Under the pieces are notes generated by a model. That model was not told the DNA's origin and ran no database searches. It saw nothing but the letters and a program-made list of their open reading frames with translations. Below, piece by piece: positions 15,254 through 23,680 of a DNA stretch of 64,000 nt. Source of the stretch: Streptosporangium sp. NBC_01756 (lineage in GTDB: Bacteria; Actinomycetota; Actinomycetes; Streptosporangiales; Streptosporangiaceae). Position 1 is the stretch's first letter; each line of letters starts with the position of its first letter. Location: positions 3,596,001-3,660,000 of the forward strand of contig NZ_CP109130.1 of the NCBI RefSeq assembly GCF_035917975.1. Direction: 5' to 3'. The translations under genes and the position numbers were made by a program.

Positions 15254-17167
15254 CTATTCGAGAGCGCGTACGGCGGACCTCTCCCGCTGCTCGGGCCCGG
15301 CGAGCACGCCCTGCGGGATGAGCACGACCGCCGTGGTCCCGCCGAAGGGTGAGCGGTTCAGGGTGACCTTGATGCCGTGGCGGGCGGCGAGCTGACTCAC
15401 CACGAACAGGCCGAGCTGCTCGCTGTCGGCCACGTCGAACTCGGGCGGGGTGGCCAGGCGGCCGTTGACCGCCGCACGCTCGATCTCCTGCATGCCGAGG
15501 CCCCGGTCCTCGATCTCGATCACGAAGCCCCGCCCGACGATCTCCCCCCGCACCCGCACCGGAGTGGTCGGCGGCGAGAAGGAGGTCGCGTTCTCCAGTA
15601 GTTCGGCCAGCAGGTGGGTGACGTCGGCGGTGGCGGAGCCGGTCAGCCAGGCCTCGGGCAGCGGCGGGACGGTGATCCGCTGGTAGTCCTCGACTTCGGC
15701 CACGGCCGCGCGGATCACGTCCACGAGGGGGACGGGGTTGCGCCAGGTGCGGCCGGCGGTGGCGCCGGAGAGGATGACCAGGCCCTCCGACTGCCGTCGC
15801 ATGCGGGTGGTGAGGTGGTCGAGCCGGTAGAGGTCCTCCAGCGCGCACGGATCGTGGGTCTTGCGCTGCATGGAGTCGAGCTGGGAGAGCTGGCGGTGGA
15901 CCAGTGACTGGTTGCGGCGGGCCAGGTTGCGGAAGACCCGGCTGAACCCCTGGCGCAGCCGGGCCTCGCCCACCGCGGCCTGGACGGCCGTGCGCTGCAC
16001 GGTGGAGAACGCCCGGCCGACGTCGGTGATCTCCATGGTGGTGCCGGTCGTGGGGATCGGCGGCGCCTCGGTCTCCACGTCCACGGTCTCGCCCTTGCGG
16101 AGCCGCTCGACGACCTGCGGCAGCCGTACCTCGGCCAGGTCGAGGGCGGCCAGACGGAGGTCGCCCAGCTCCTTCGAGAGCCCCCGGCCGAGCCGGGCGG
16201 AGAGGATCACCGCCCCCAGGATGGCGGCGAGACCGAGGCCGCCGGCGAGGACGATCTTCATGATGATGCCGCCCGCGGCGTCGTCGGCGCGGCTGTTCAG
16301 CAGTTCGGCCCGGCTGGTCAGGAAGCGGTCCATGGTCAGGTCGAAGGAGCCGGCGAGGGCACGCCAGGCGTCCCGGTCCCGGGGGAGCTCCGCCTTGTCG
16401 ACGATGTCGAGCTCCAGGGTGACCAGTCCCCGGTAGGCGAGGGAGTTGGTGACCGAGTTCAGCGGGCCGCGCAGTTCGTTGTCCAGCGTGGCGGCGCCCT
16501 CGGTGAGCAGCATCCGCCGGTTCGGCGCGAGCACCTCCATCGCCTCGTACTCGTCGTGGGTCAGCCGGCCCGCGACGGTGGCGCCGGAGATCAGCGCGTC
16601 CTCCCTGGACAGCAGGTCGTGCGCGTGGGTGATCCGCTGGAGCCCCACGGCCTGCTGGTAGAGCTGGATCTCCGAGACGGTGACGACCTGGTCCTGGAGC
16701 CGGTGGACCGCATCGGTGATCTTGCTGAACGCCTGCACGGTCTGCAGCCGGTCGGCCGTGCGCCCGTCGACCTTCCTGCGGATGGAGCGCAGCGCGTCGG
16801 TCTCGGTGAGGACCCGGTTGACGGCGGTGACCAGTTCCGGGGCGGTGCCCGTGGTCGCCTGCCGCGAGGTGGCCTGCGCGCGGAAGGCGGCGACCGCCTT
16901 GTCGGTCAGTCCCCGGACCTGGGTCAGGTCATCAGGCTGGGAGGTGGCCTTGCTCAGCGCGACGGCCGAGAGCTTGCGCTCGTTCTGCACCTCGGCGACC
17001 AGCGCGGCGGCGGGCGCCGACACCCGCTCGTACAGCGTGGTGGCCGCGCGCAGCTCGAAGAAGTCCCCTACGACGTATCCGGTGAGGAACGTCCAGAGCG
17101 CGATGAGCGCCACGATGGGGAGGCTGAGGAGCGCGTACAGCTTGAAGCGAATGGTCCGGGATGCCAT
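15254..17167 (-). CDS. Nitrate/nitrite-sensing-type sensor histidine kinase
   Basis: This 637-residue membrane kinase has a first transmembrane helix at about 8-30, an extracytoplasmic helical NIT-type sensor at about 35-310 (rich in helices with A, L and R), and a second membrane helix at about 315-340. A HAMP-like linker follows, then the atypical dimerisation segment RVFRNLARRNQSLVHRQLSQ with LDHLTTRMRR, and a HATPase_c domain (LLAELLENATSFSPPTTPVR, then EDRGLGMQE and LGLFVVSQLAARHG). This plan is widespread in actinobacteria next to roadblock, DUF742 and GTPase genes; none of those partners is present here. The ATG at 17167 was chosen by domain fit; a GTG at 17212 is an alternative. Confidence 0.85.
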   Translation of the reverse strand: MASRTIRFKLYALLSLPIVALIALWTFLTGYVVGDFFELRAATTLYERVSAPAAALVAEVQNERKLSAVALSKATSQPDDLTQVRGLTDKAVAAFRAQATSRQATTGTAPELVTAVNRVLTETDALRSIRRKVDGRTADRLQTVQAFSKITDAVHRLQDQVVTVSEIQLYQQAVGLQRITHAHDLLSREDALISGATVAGRLTHDEYEAMEVLAPNRRMLLTEGAATLDNELRGPLNSVTNSLAYRGLVTLELDIVDKAELPRDRDAWRALAGSFDLTMDRFLTSRAELLNSRADDAAGGIIMKIVLAGGLGLAAILGAVILSARLGRGLSKELGDLRLAALDLAEVRLPQVVERLRKGETVDVETEAPPIPTTGTTMEITDVGRAFSTVQRTAVQAAVGEARLRQGFSRVFRNLARRNQSLVHRQLSQLDSMQRKTHDPCALEDLYRLDHLTTRMRRQSEGLVILSGATAGRTWRNPVPLVDVIRAAVAEVEDYQRITVPPLPEAWLTGSATADVTHLLAELLENATSFSPPTTPVRVRGEIVGRGFVIEIEDRGLGMQEIERAAVNGRLATPPEFDVADSEQLGLFVVSQLAARHGIKVTLNRSPFGGTTAVVLIPQGVLAGPEQRERSAVRALE

Positions 17168-17225
17168 GACTCCATGCCTGCAATATTGTTGTCCGAAATA
17201 GACAAATAGCACGAAAGATCGGAGA

Positions 17226-18626
17226 TTAACACCCAGGGACGGCCGCTGTCCGGCGATCCCAGGTCAACACCCCTCCGATCACCGTCGCGACGCAGCGCCC
17301 CGGCCCCTCCTCGATCAGGATCCGGTACGGCTCCGCCCCCACCGAGACGTCGAAGACCGCGAAGTCGGCCGGTCCGCCGGGGGTGAGCCCCCCGGGGACG
17401 CCCAGAGCGCGGGCCCCGCCCAGGGTGGCGGCCTCGACCAGCCGCCGGTCCAGGTCGGCGGCCCGGTAGCCCTGCCGTACCGCGAGGTCGCGGAGCAGCG
17501 CGACGTCGGCCAGCACGTCCAGGGACGGCGAGGAGGAGAGCGAGTCGGTGCCGACCGCGATGGGGTTGCCCTCGGCGAGCAGCGCGGCCACGTCGGGCCC
17601 TTCCACACCGACCGTCAGGTTGGAGCGGGGACAGAGCGCGACGACGGTGCCGCGTGCGCGCAGCAGGGCGCGGTCGGCGGCGTCCAGGTGGGTGCCGTGC
17701 GCGACGTGGCAGTCCGGCCCGAGCACACCGAGCTCGTCCAGGAACGCGGCGGGGCCGAGACCGGTGCCGCCCTCCCGCAGGATGGCGAAGTCGAACCCCA
17801 GCCCCCGGACCATCCGGGCCAGCGGCCCGGTGCCCGAGACGGTGTACTCCCGTTCGTGCGCGCCCTCGGCGAGGTGGATGTGCAGGCGCAGCCCCCGGGA
17901 TCGGGCCAGCGCGGCCATGTCGCGCAGCGCCCCGGTGTCGAGCGTGTACGGCGCGTGCGGGGAGACGCCCATCGGCGCTCCCGCCTCGTCGAGCAGGCCC
18001 GCGAACCGCTCCCGCCCCGACGCGGCCCAGCTCGCGTCGGTGTCGCCGAGAGCCTCCAGGTACGGCAGGCCGCCCAGGCCCGCGTCCCGCAGCGCACCGG
18101 CCGCCACCGGGTCGGTGACGACGTCGGCGGCGGCGGTGGTCCCCGAGCGCAGCGCCTGCAGGGCGCCGTCGCGGGCACTGGCCGCCCAGTCGACCGGGGA
18201 GCCGAAGTAGACCTCGTCGAAGGCGGTGGACCACTCCTCGAAGGAGGCGTAGCGGCGCTGCCCGACCTCGGCCATGTGCGTGTACTGCAGGTGGGTGTGG
18301 GCGTTGACCAGCCCGGAGACGATCATGCCGTCCCAGCGGGCCTCCTCCGCGTCCGGCCACCCGGCCAGGAGCTCGGCGCGCGGGCCGAGGGCGGCGACGC
18401 GGCCGTGCCGTACGGCCAGGGCGCCGTCGTGGAGCGGGGGCCCGCTGACCGGCAGGACCAGCGGCGCGGAGTGGACCACGACGACCGGCGCCCCCGAACG
18501 GGTCACGGCGTTCGGTTCTCCGGGACGGGTCACGACGGCCGGCCCTCCGGAACGGGTCACGGTGTTCGGCTCCCCGGGACGGGTCGCGACGGCCGGCTCT
18601 CCGGCGGGACCGGGGCGGTACGTCAC
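17226..18626 (-). CDS. Amidohydrolase of the adenosine/SAH/aminofutalosine deaminase type
   Basis: This 466-residue protein is the sixth gene of the operon. The metal and substrate residues of nucleoside deaminases are all visible: H-x-H in VNAHTHLQYTH (110, 112), SPHAPYT (His224), HIHLAE (His249, His251, Glu254), VAHGTHLD (His310), CPRSN (332-336) and GTDSLSSSPSLD (Asp361). This combination is typical of enzymes that deaminate S-adenosylhomocysteine, methylthioadenosine or aminodeoxyfutalosine. The GTG at 18626 makes a GTGA overlap with the EcfT stop; a GTG at 18635 is possible. The first 48 residues are an odd extension with two 18-residue tandem repeats. The homologous domain starts near VVHSAPLVLP. 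Confidence 0.8.
   Translation of the reverse strand: MTYRPGPAGEPAVATRPGEPNTVTRSGGPAVVTRPGEPNAVTRSGAPVVVVHSAPLVLPVSGPPLHDGALAVRHGRVAALGPRAELLAGWPDAEEARWDGMIVSGLVNAHTHLQYTHMAEVGQRRYASFEEWSTAFDEVYFGSPVDWAASARDGALQALRSGTTAAADVVTDPVAAGALRDAGLGGLPYLEALGDTDASWAASGRERFAGLLDEAGAPMGVSPHAPYTLDTGALRDMAALARSRGLRLHIHLAEGAHEREYTVSGTGPLARMVRGLGFDFAILREGGTGLGPAAFLDELGVLGPDCHVAHGTHLDAADRALLRARGTVVALCPRSNLTVGVEGPDVAALLAEGNPIAVGTDSLSSSPSLDVLADVALLRDLAVRQGYRAADLDRRLVEAATLGGARALGVPGGLTPGGPADFAVFDVSVGAEPYRILIEEGPGRCVATVIGGVLTWDRRTAAVPGC
18492..18601 (-). repeat. 54-base tandem repeat inside the amidohydrolase N-terminus
   Basis: Two 54-base units lie at about 18492-18545 and 18546-18599. They encode the near-identical peptides PAVVTRPGEPNAVTRSGA and PAVATRPGEPNTVTRSGG. 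The units keep the reading frame and lie in a segment with no counterpart in the amidohydrolase family. Confidence 0.8.
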
Positions 18627-19441
18627 GGTGTCCACACCTCACCGAACGGCCCGAGGACCTTGGCGGCGGTCATCGCCACGGTGAGCGCCAGGAACGCGCC
18701 CAGGACCAGGTAGTCGGTGCGGCCGAAACCGAGCTCGCGCATCCAGGTGCGGTGCTTGGCGCCGAAGCCGCGCAGGTCCATGGCGTTGGCGGTGTCCTCG
18801 GCGTCGATCAGCGCGTTCACCGTCACGGGGATGACGACGGGTTTCATCGAGGCGAGTTTCTTGACGGGGTTGCGGCTGCGGCTGTGCTCGTAGCCGCGGA
18901 CCCGCTGGGCGTCGATGGTCTCGCGCACCGAGGCGACCGTGGACGGCAGGAACCGGAACGTCAGGTCCACACCGTAGGCGAGCCGCTGCGACAGGCGGAG
19001 CCGGGCGAGGGCGACGCCGAGATCGGACGGGGCGATGTTGAAGGCCACCGGGAAGCTGACCATGGCCAGAGAGGCGTAGCGGACCAGCAGGGTGATCGCG
19101 TACGACAGGGTGACCCAGGTGACGTCCGTCCCGAAGAACGGCATGGTGAACAGCGTCTCCCCGGTCCCCGTACGGGTGTCGGCCGAGGTGAAGACGCTGT
19201 TCACCACCACCAGCAGCGTGGTGAAGGTCAGCATGAAGATCCAGTTGGCCCTGACCCCGCGCCACGGGATGCCCGCGGCGCGGTAGTACACCAGGGCGAC
19301 CGCGGCGCACACGAGGATGCCGCGGAGGTCCGCGACGTTCACCACCGCCACGAAATAGAGCACGGGGACCAGCAGGAGCACGCGCGGGTCACGTCGCGCG
19401 AGGAAGGAACCCGCGCCCAGATAACGTGGCGTTACGTCCAT
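18623..19441 (-). CDS. ecfT: ECF transporter transmembrane subunit EcfT
   Basis: This 272-residue integral membrane protein is the energy-coupling T subunit. Transmembrane segments lie at about 20-37, 40-55, 65-85, 110-130 and 245-265. The two cytoplasmic coupling motifs that press on the ATPases are clear: IDAQRVRGYEHSRSRN (about 176-190) and TANAMDLRGFGAKHRTW (about 215-232), corresponding to the conserved A-x-x-x-R-G signatures. It overlaps the amidohydrolase start by four bases and begins seven bases after the EcfS stop, so it is translated from the same operon. With EcfS and EcfA it forms a complete importer. Confidence 0.9.
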   Translation of the reverse strand: MDVTPRYLGAGSFLARRDPRVLLLVPVLYFVAVVNVADLRGILVCAAVALVYYRAAGIPWRGVRANWIFMLTFTTLLVVVNSVFTSADTRTGTGETLFTMPFFGTDVTWVTLSYAITLLVRYASLAMVSFPVAFNIAPSDLGVALARLRLSQRLAYGVDLTFRFLPSTVASVRETIDAQRVRGYEHSRSRNPVKKLASMKPVVIPVTVNALIDAEDTANAMDLRGFGAKHRTWMRELGFGRTDYLVLGAFLALTVAMTAAKVLGPFGEVWTP

Positions 19442-19448
19442 CGGCTGC

Positions 19449-20015
19449 TTACAGCCCCGCGCGCTTGGCGAGCGGCTCCCAGGCGGCGTCCAGCGCCGGC
19501 ACGAGGATGACCACCGCGATGCCGTTGGCCAGCAGCGCCGGGAGGTAGTTCACGTAGATGAACGCGGAGAAGTCGACGCCCTGCTGGACCCAGATGTCGG
19601 TGACCACGAACAGCAGGCCGATCGCGGTGGCGAGGAGCGCGCCGAGGGCGGTGACCACGAGCCGGGCGGCCTCGTTGGCGATCGGCGGGATCGCGGCGAA
19701 GATCAGCGCGGCGGCCGCGCCGACCAGGCCGTTGGCCACGCTCCAGTTCCACCAGAGCAGGCCGGCTCCCTGGATGAGGTCGATGATGACGTTCCCGACG
19801 AAGCCGACGAAGAAGCCGGTGATGACGCCGAACCGCTTGCCGAAGAACGGCACCAGCGCGAAGGCGGGCCGTACGGCGACGCTCTGCGTGCCGGGGATGA
19901 GGAAGCTGAACAGGCCGAGCACCGCGTAGAGCGCCGCACCGACGGCACCGAACACGACCGTCCTGGAGCTGATCGCCCACGGGGAGTGGCGTGGGGAGAA
20001 TGCCTCAGTACTCAT
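19449..20015 (-). CDS. ECF transporter substrate-binding (S) component
   Basis: This 188-residue hydrophobic protein has six predicted helices and the charged hydrophobic motif VRPAFALVPFFGKRFGVITG followed by FFVGFVGNVIIDLIQG. These motifs are typical of the ECF riboflavin/queuosine-type S-component superfamily. The S subunit decides what is imported. Its sequence does not identify it as RibU, BioY, ThiT or another characterised subunit. The neighbours (an SAH-hydrolase-like protein and a nucleoside deaminase type) suggest a nucleoside-like substrate; that is inference. The ATG at 20015 overlaps the EcfA stop by four bases. Confidence 0.82.
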   Translation of the reverse strand: MSTEAFSPRHSPWAISSRTVVFGAVGAALYAVLGLFSFLIPGTQSVAVRPAFALVPFFGKRFGVITGFFVGFVGNVIIDLIQGAGLLWWNWSVANGLVGAAAALIFAAIPPIANEAARLVVTALGALLATAIGLLFVVTDIWVQQGVDFSAFIYVNYLPALLANGIAVVILVPALDAAWEPLAKRAGL

Positions 20016-21679
20016 GAAGGGGATGTTCCTTCCGGGTGGGGGATGAGGCGCGCGAGGTCGAACGGATGGGGAATCCCCCGCGCGTCCTGGACATGGTCAC
20101 GGATGGCCCGGACCAGGCTGGTCTGGCGGAGCCCGGCACGGGACCAGATGTCCGCGTCGCGGGCCAGTTCGGCGGGGGCGGCGTCGGCGACGACGCGGCC
20201 TCCGTCGACGACGACGATCCGGTCGGCTGAGGTCAGCGCCAGGTCGACGTCGTGGGTGATGAAGTAGACGCTCTCGGTGGCGGCCAGGACCTGGGTCATG
20301 AACCGCGTGGTGGTGTGCAGGTCCTGGCCCGCGGTGGGCTCGTCGAGGATGAGCGTGCGGGGCCGCATGGCCAGGGCCAGCGCGACGGTGAGGCGGCGCT
20401 GCTGGCCGAAGGAGAGCGTGCGCGGCGAACGGTCCATGACGTCGGTCTCGCCGTCGAGGAGCATCGCGCGCAGCGCCTCCTCCGAGACCCGCCGGATCTC
20501 CTCGTCCGGCCAGCCGAGGTTGCGCGGGCCGAAGGCCAGCTCGTCGCCGACCGTCGCGCAGAACAGCGCCTGGCCGGGGTTCTGGAAGACGTATCCGAAG
20601 GTGGTCGCCAGATCCAGGGTCGAGCGCTCGGTGACCGGCGCGCCGTCCACGTGGACGGCGCCGCGCAGCGGTTCGAGGAGCCGTACGGCGGCGCGCAGCA
20701 GGGTGGACTTCCCCGCCCCGTTGCGCCCGAGGACCGCGACCCGTTCGTGGGTCCCGAACGTCAGGTCCACGCCGTCCAGCACGGCCCTGCCGCCGTATCC
20801 CAGCGCGACCCCCCGGTAGTCCAGCCGGGGCGCGGCCCCCGTCGGCACGTGGCGCGGGCCTTCCGGTGCGGCGAGCGGCCCGGAGGTCCGGTCGCGGCGC
20901 GGGCCGTCCGGTACGGCGGGCAGCTCGGCGGCCCGCGCCACCAGCGTCCCGAAGGGCAGCTTCACATGGTCCACCGGTGCGGACGCCAGGAACCCGGTCA
21001 CGTCGCCCGTGTAGCTGCTCCGCCCGTCCTCCAGGTAGAGGACCCGGGTGGGCTCGAACTCCAGGATCTCCTCGACCCGGTGCTCGACGACCACGGCGGC
21101 CCCGCCCTCGTCGACGAACCGGCGCAGCTCGCGCATCAGCCGCAGGCTCGCCTCCAGGTCGAGGTTGGCCAGCGGCTCGTCCACCAGGACGACCTGGGGC
21201 CGCATCACCAGCACCCCGGCGAAGGCGACCATCTGCAGCTCGCCGCCGCTCAGCTCGGCGGTGGGCCGGCCCATGAGGTGCCGGATGCCCACCCGCTCGG
21301 TCACCTCCGCGATCCGGTGGCGGATCTCGGCTCTGGGCAGCCCCAGGTTCTCCGGGCCGAAGGCCAGCTCGGTGTCGACGGTGGTGCCGACGATCTGCTT
21401 GTGCGGATCCTGGAGGAGGGTGCCGACGGTGGTGGACAGCTGCCTGATGCTCTGTTCGGCCACCGGCCGCCCGCCGACCACGATCTCACCGGTCACCTCA
21501 GCCCGGTAGGCGTGCGGGATGAGCCCGTTGAGCAGCCGGAGCAGGGTGCTCTTGCCCCCACCGGAGGGCCCGCTGACCAGTGCGAGGTCTCCGGGGCCCA
21601 CGGCGAGGTCGACTCCGGAGAGCACCTGCCGGCCGGTGGTCTGGTAGCGGACCGAGGCGGACCGCAGCTCGATGATCAC
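20012..21679 (-). CDS. ECF transporter ATPase, fused A/A' domains
   Basis: This 555-residue protein contains two complete ABC ATPase domains. Domain 1 has Walker [10 protein letters not shown] (37-45), Q-loop LLQDPHKQ, signature LSGGELQM and Walker [13 protein letters not shown]. Domain 2 begins near residue 285 with Walker [11 protein letters not shown]-loop VFQNPGQ, signature LSFGQQRR and Walker [12 protein letters not shown], followed by the H-loop ITHDVD. A proline/arginine-rich linker joins them. In most ECF systems these are separate proteins. The GTG at 21679 overlaps the stop of the upstream gene (GTGA). It drives import through EcfT and the S component. Confidence 0.9.
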   Translation of the reverse strand: MIIELRSASVRYQTTGRQVLSGVDLAVGPGDLALVSGPSGGGKSTLLRLLNGLIPHAYRAEVTGEIVVGGRPVAEQSIRQLSTTVGTLLQDPHKQIVGTTVDTELAFGPENLGLPRAEIRHRIAEVTERVGIRHLMGRPTAELSGGELQMVAFAGVLVMRPQVVLVDEPLANLDLEASLRLMRELRRFVDEGGAAVVVEHRVEEILEFEPTRVLYLEDGRSSYTGDVTGFLASAPVDHVKLPFGTLVARAAELPAVPDGPRRDRTSGPLAAPEGPRHVPTGAAPRLDYRGVALGYGGRAVLDGVDLTFGTHERVAVLGRNGAGKSTLLRAAVRLLEPLRGAVHVDGAPVTERSTLDLATTFGYVFQNPGQALFCATVGDELAFGPRNLGWPDEEIRRVSEEALRAMLLDGETDVMDRSPRTLSFGQQRRLTVALALAMRPRTLILDEPTAGQDLHTTTRFMTQVLAATESVYFITHDVDLALTSADRIVVVDGGRVVADAAPAELARDADIWSRAGLRQTSLVRAIRDHVQDARGIPHPFDLARLIPHPEGTSPS

Positions 21680-22836
21680 AAGCCTCTTTCCAGGAACGCG
21701 CGCTGCAGGGCGGACGGCGTGTCGAGGCCGACTCCCAGCGCGTTCAGTTTGAGCCGGGCGACCCGCTCGTCCAGTTCGCCGGGCATGAGATGGACGGCGG
21801 GCGTCATCGCCGGACCGTGGGTCACCAGGTGGTCCACGGCGAGCGCCTGCACCGACAGCGAGAGATCCATGATCTCGATCGGGTTGCCCTCGGCCGCCGC
21901 GCAGTTCACGCACTCCCCCTCGGCCAGCACGGTGACGCCTGGCGGCACGTCGCCGGTCTCGACCTCCTCGGGCACGCCTCCGGCGACGGCCACCACGGCA
22001 CCGGGACTCATGGTGCGCAGGTGCTCACGGGTGATCGTGTGTGCCACACCGGTCGCGGAGAAAACCAGGCCGGCCTCCGGGCAGGCGTCGAGGAGCAGGC
22101 GGACCTCGAACCCCTCGTGGTGGGCGCGCAGCGCCGCGAACGGCTCCACCTCGGTCACGATCACCCGGGCGCCGAGCGCCCTGGCGTAGCGGGCCACGCC
22201 CTGGCCGACGTATCCGTAGCCGGCCACCACGCAGACGGTCCCGGCGAGCTGGAGACCGGTCAGGTCCAGAGCGGCCATCACGCAAGACTGGCCGGTGCCG
22301 TGCACGTTGTCGAACAGGTATTTCGAGCGGGCGTCGTTGACGGCCAGCACCGGAATCCGCAGCTCGCCCCGGTCGGCCATGACCCGGAGCGGGCGCAGGC
22401 CGCTGGTCGTCTCCTCGGCCGCGCCGATCAGCCCGTCCAGCAGACCTTCGGCGTGGGCCAGCCGTACGACCCTGGAGCCGTCGTCGACCAGCACGTCCGG
22501 CCGGCGGCGGAGCATGCGCAGCGCGAAGTCGCGGTCCTGCTCGGGCGAGGCGTCCGAGCGGGCAAGGACGGAGACGCCCTCGGCCGCCAGGGCCGCCGCC
22601 GTCTCGTCGTCGGTCTCGCCCGCCGGGCAGGTCACCACCACGTCCGCCCCGGCGTCCCGGAGCGCCAGGGCCAGGTTCGCGGTCTTGGGCTCCAGTACGA
22701 GCACCAGGCCGACCCTGCGCCCGGTCAGGTCGAGCTCTCCGGCGACGGCGCCGAGCACCGGCATGAAGCGCCGCGCCCAGGCGATCCGCTCCCGGCCGCG
22801 CGCCTGGAGCGCGGCGTCCCTGATCTCGGTCAACAC
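21676..22836 (-). CDS. S-adenosylhomocysteine hydrolase-like protein lacking active-site histidines
   Basis: This 386-residue protein has the archaeal-type short SAHH layout. Clear family matches are RIAWARRFMPVL (18-28), EPKTANLALALRDAGADV (49-66), EETTSGL (141-147), NDARSKYLFDN (167-177, keeping Lys172 and Asp176), the NAD loop GYGYVGQG (206-213) and AEGECVNCAAAEG (305-317). Known catalytic or binding histidines are changed: the one equal to human His55 is Val47, His301 is Gly287, and His353 is Asn318 in GNP. The Asp of the DDGGD motif is Arg122. The fold and NAD site are kept, so an altered substrate or reaction is likely. It starts with GTG at 22836 (or TTG at 22833, a TTGA overlap). Confidence 0.82.
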   Translation of the reverse strand: MLTEIRDAALQARGRERIAWARRFMPVLGAVAGELDLTGRRVGLVLVLEPKTANLALALRDAGADVVVTCPAGETDDETAAALAAEGVSVLARSDASPEQDRDFALRMLRRRPDVLVDDGSRVVRLAHAEGLLDGLIGAAEETTSGLRPLRVMADRGELRIPVLAVNDARSKYLFDNVHGTGQSCVMAALDLTGLQLAGTVCVVAGYGYVGQGVARYARALGARVIVTEVEPFAALRAHHEGFEVRLLLDACPEAGLVFSATGVAHTITREHLRTMSPGAVVAVAGGVPEEVETGDVPPGVTVLAEGECVNCAAAEGNPIEIMDLSLSVQALAVDHLVTHGPAMTPAVHLMPGELDERVARLKLNALGVGLDTPSALQRAFLERGL

Positions 22837-23411
22837 GCCAGGTCCAGCACGAACACCTGATGGCCGGTTTCGAGGCGGTAGCCGGTGACACCGTCGCGGA
22901 CCCGTACCCCGGGCATCCCCGCGAAAAGACCCGGCTTCTCCGGCGACGCGGATTCTCCCGGTGAATCACCCGGATCAGGTGTCGTGGAGAGCCGTCCGGT
23001 TGTCACCGGCACTTTGAGCCCATCGGACTTTCCGGTCACATCACCCGGATCAGAGGTAAGGGAGAGTCGTCCAGGTGTCACCGGCGCCTTGAGCGCATCG
23101 GTCTTTCCCGGCATTTTTTGGATATTCCTGCGGATGAGGATCGCCCCGTCCCGCAGGAAGGGCAGGTGTGCCTCGGCCGCCCCGACCACCAGGTCGGCGA
23201 TCGCCACCGCCTCGTTCTCGGGCAGGACCCGGTGGCCGTCGAGAGCCGCGGCCGGGTCGGTGACGAGGGTCTGCGCGCCCATCGCCCGCAGGCGGTCGGC
23301 CAGCTCCGGCTCACGGCCGATGACGGCCACGCGTTTGCCGGCCATCAACAGGTTGGTGAGCCGGAGAATGGCCTGTATCGCGGTCTGTGCCCGGCGATGT
23401 TCGTCACTCAT
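22830..23411 (-). CDS. SAHH NAD-domain-like protein with internal repeats
   Basis: This 193-residue protein is the first gene of the operon. Residues 8-95 (AQTAIQAILRLTNLLMAGKR, VAVIGREPELADRLRAMGAQ, DLVVGAAEAHLPFLRDGAIL) follow the NAD-binding domain of S-adenosylhomocysteine hydrolase, from the GTGQS-type helix onward. Residues 168-190 (GVRVRDGVTGYRLETGHQVF) match the strand that precedes the C-terminal segment. The dinucleotide glycines are reduced to V-I-G-R-E, so NAD binding is doubtful. Between these parts lies a low-complexity insert with two 25-residue tandem repeats (104-128 and 129-153). It looks like a degenerate partner or pseudo-subunit of the next gene. The ATG at 23411 sits near a GATCTT/AAGATC inverted repeat. 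Confidence 0.65.
   Translation of the reverse strand: MSDEHRRAQTAIQAILRLTNLLMAGKRVAVIGREPELADRLRAMGAQTLVTDPAAALDGHRVLPENEAVAIADLVVGAAEAHLPFLRDGAILIRRNIQKMPGKTDALKAPVTPGRLSLTSDPGDVTGKSDGLKVPVTTGRLSTTPDPGDSPGESASPEKPGLFAGMPGVRVRDGVTGYRLETGHQVFVLDLAC
22966..23115 (-). repeat. 75-base tandem repeat inside the first operon gene
   Basis: Two adjacent units, 22966-23040 and 23041-23115, are about 80% identical. They start TCACCCGGATCA on the plus strand and encode 25-residue peptides with the shared pattern L-K-x-P-V-T-x-G-R-L-S and S/P-D-P-G-D. They are in frame and inserted in a region absent from related NAD domains. Confidence 0.85.
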
Positions 23412-23680
23412 GGCCCCTCATCCGATCTTCTGCAAGATCCGATTAAAGGGGAGATCACCACTCAGTGACAATGGTCTTTCGCCGATAAAAGGTATCAATC
23501 CCTACCTGCGAGCCCGGTTCTATGGGGTGAATCACGCCGGCGGCGGTCCCCCGCAGCGGGGATCCGGTCGCCGGATTCCGGTCTGGGGCACCATGTTTCG
23601 CGGATTTGCGAACACCAGAGCGACCTGCCAGTTTTGTGCGATCGTTGTTGGTCGGGCGTTTACCTACGGGGAGGTATTCG
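23412..23680. promoter_or_regulatory. Divergent promoter region between the ECF operon and the ion channel gene
   Basis: About 270 bases separate the divergent starts. GATCTT (23424-23429) and AAGATC (23434-23439) form a six-base inverted repeat just upstream of the leftward operon, overlapping its ribosome-site region. On the rightward side GGGGAGG at 23669-23675 is the ribosome site for the channel gene. GC-rich arms near 23560-23590 (GATCCGG/CCGGATT) could fold. No known riboswitch pattern was recognised, although an SAH- or SAM-sensing leader would be logical here. Confidence 0.45.

Noticed and set aside
20252..22189. Long plus-strand open frames opposite the ECF and SAHH-like genes, also at 22885-25347 and 30488-32100
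   Set aside because: They are antisense to clearly homologous genes, lack ribosome sites, and have arginine/proline/histidine-rich compositions typical of complementary frames in high-GC DNA.
23412..23680. SAM or SAH riboswitch before the ECF operon
   Set aside because: A riboswitch would be logical, but I could not recognise the conserved core or pairing pattern of any known class by eye; a covariance-model search would decide.
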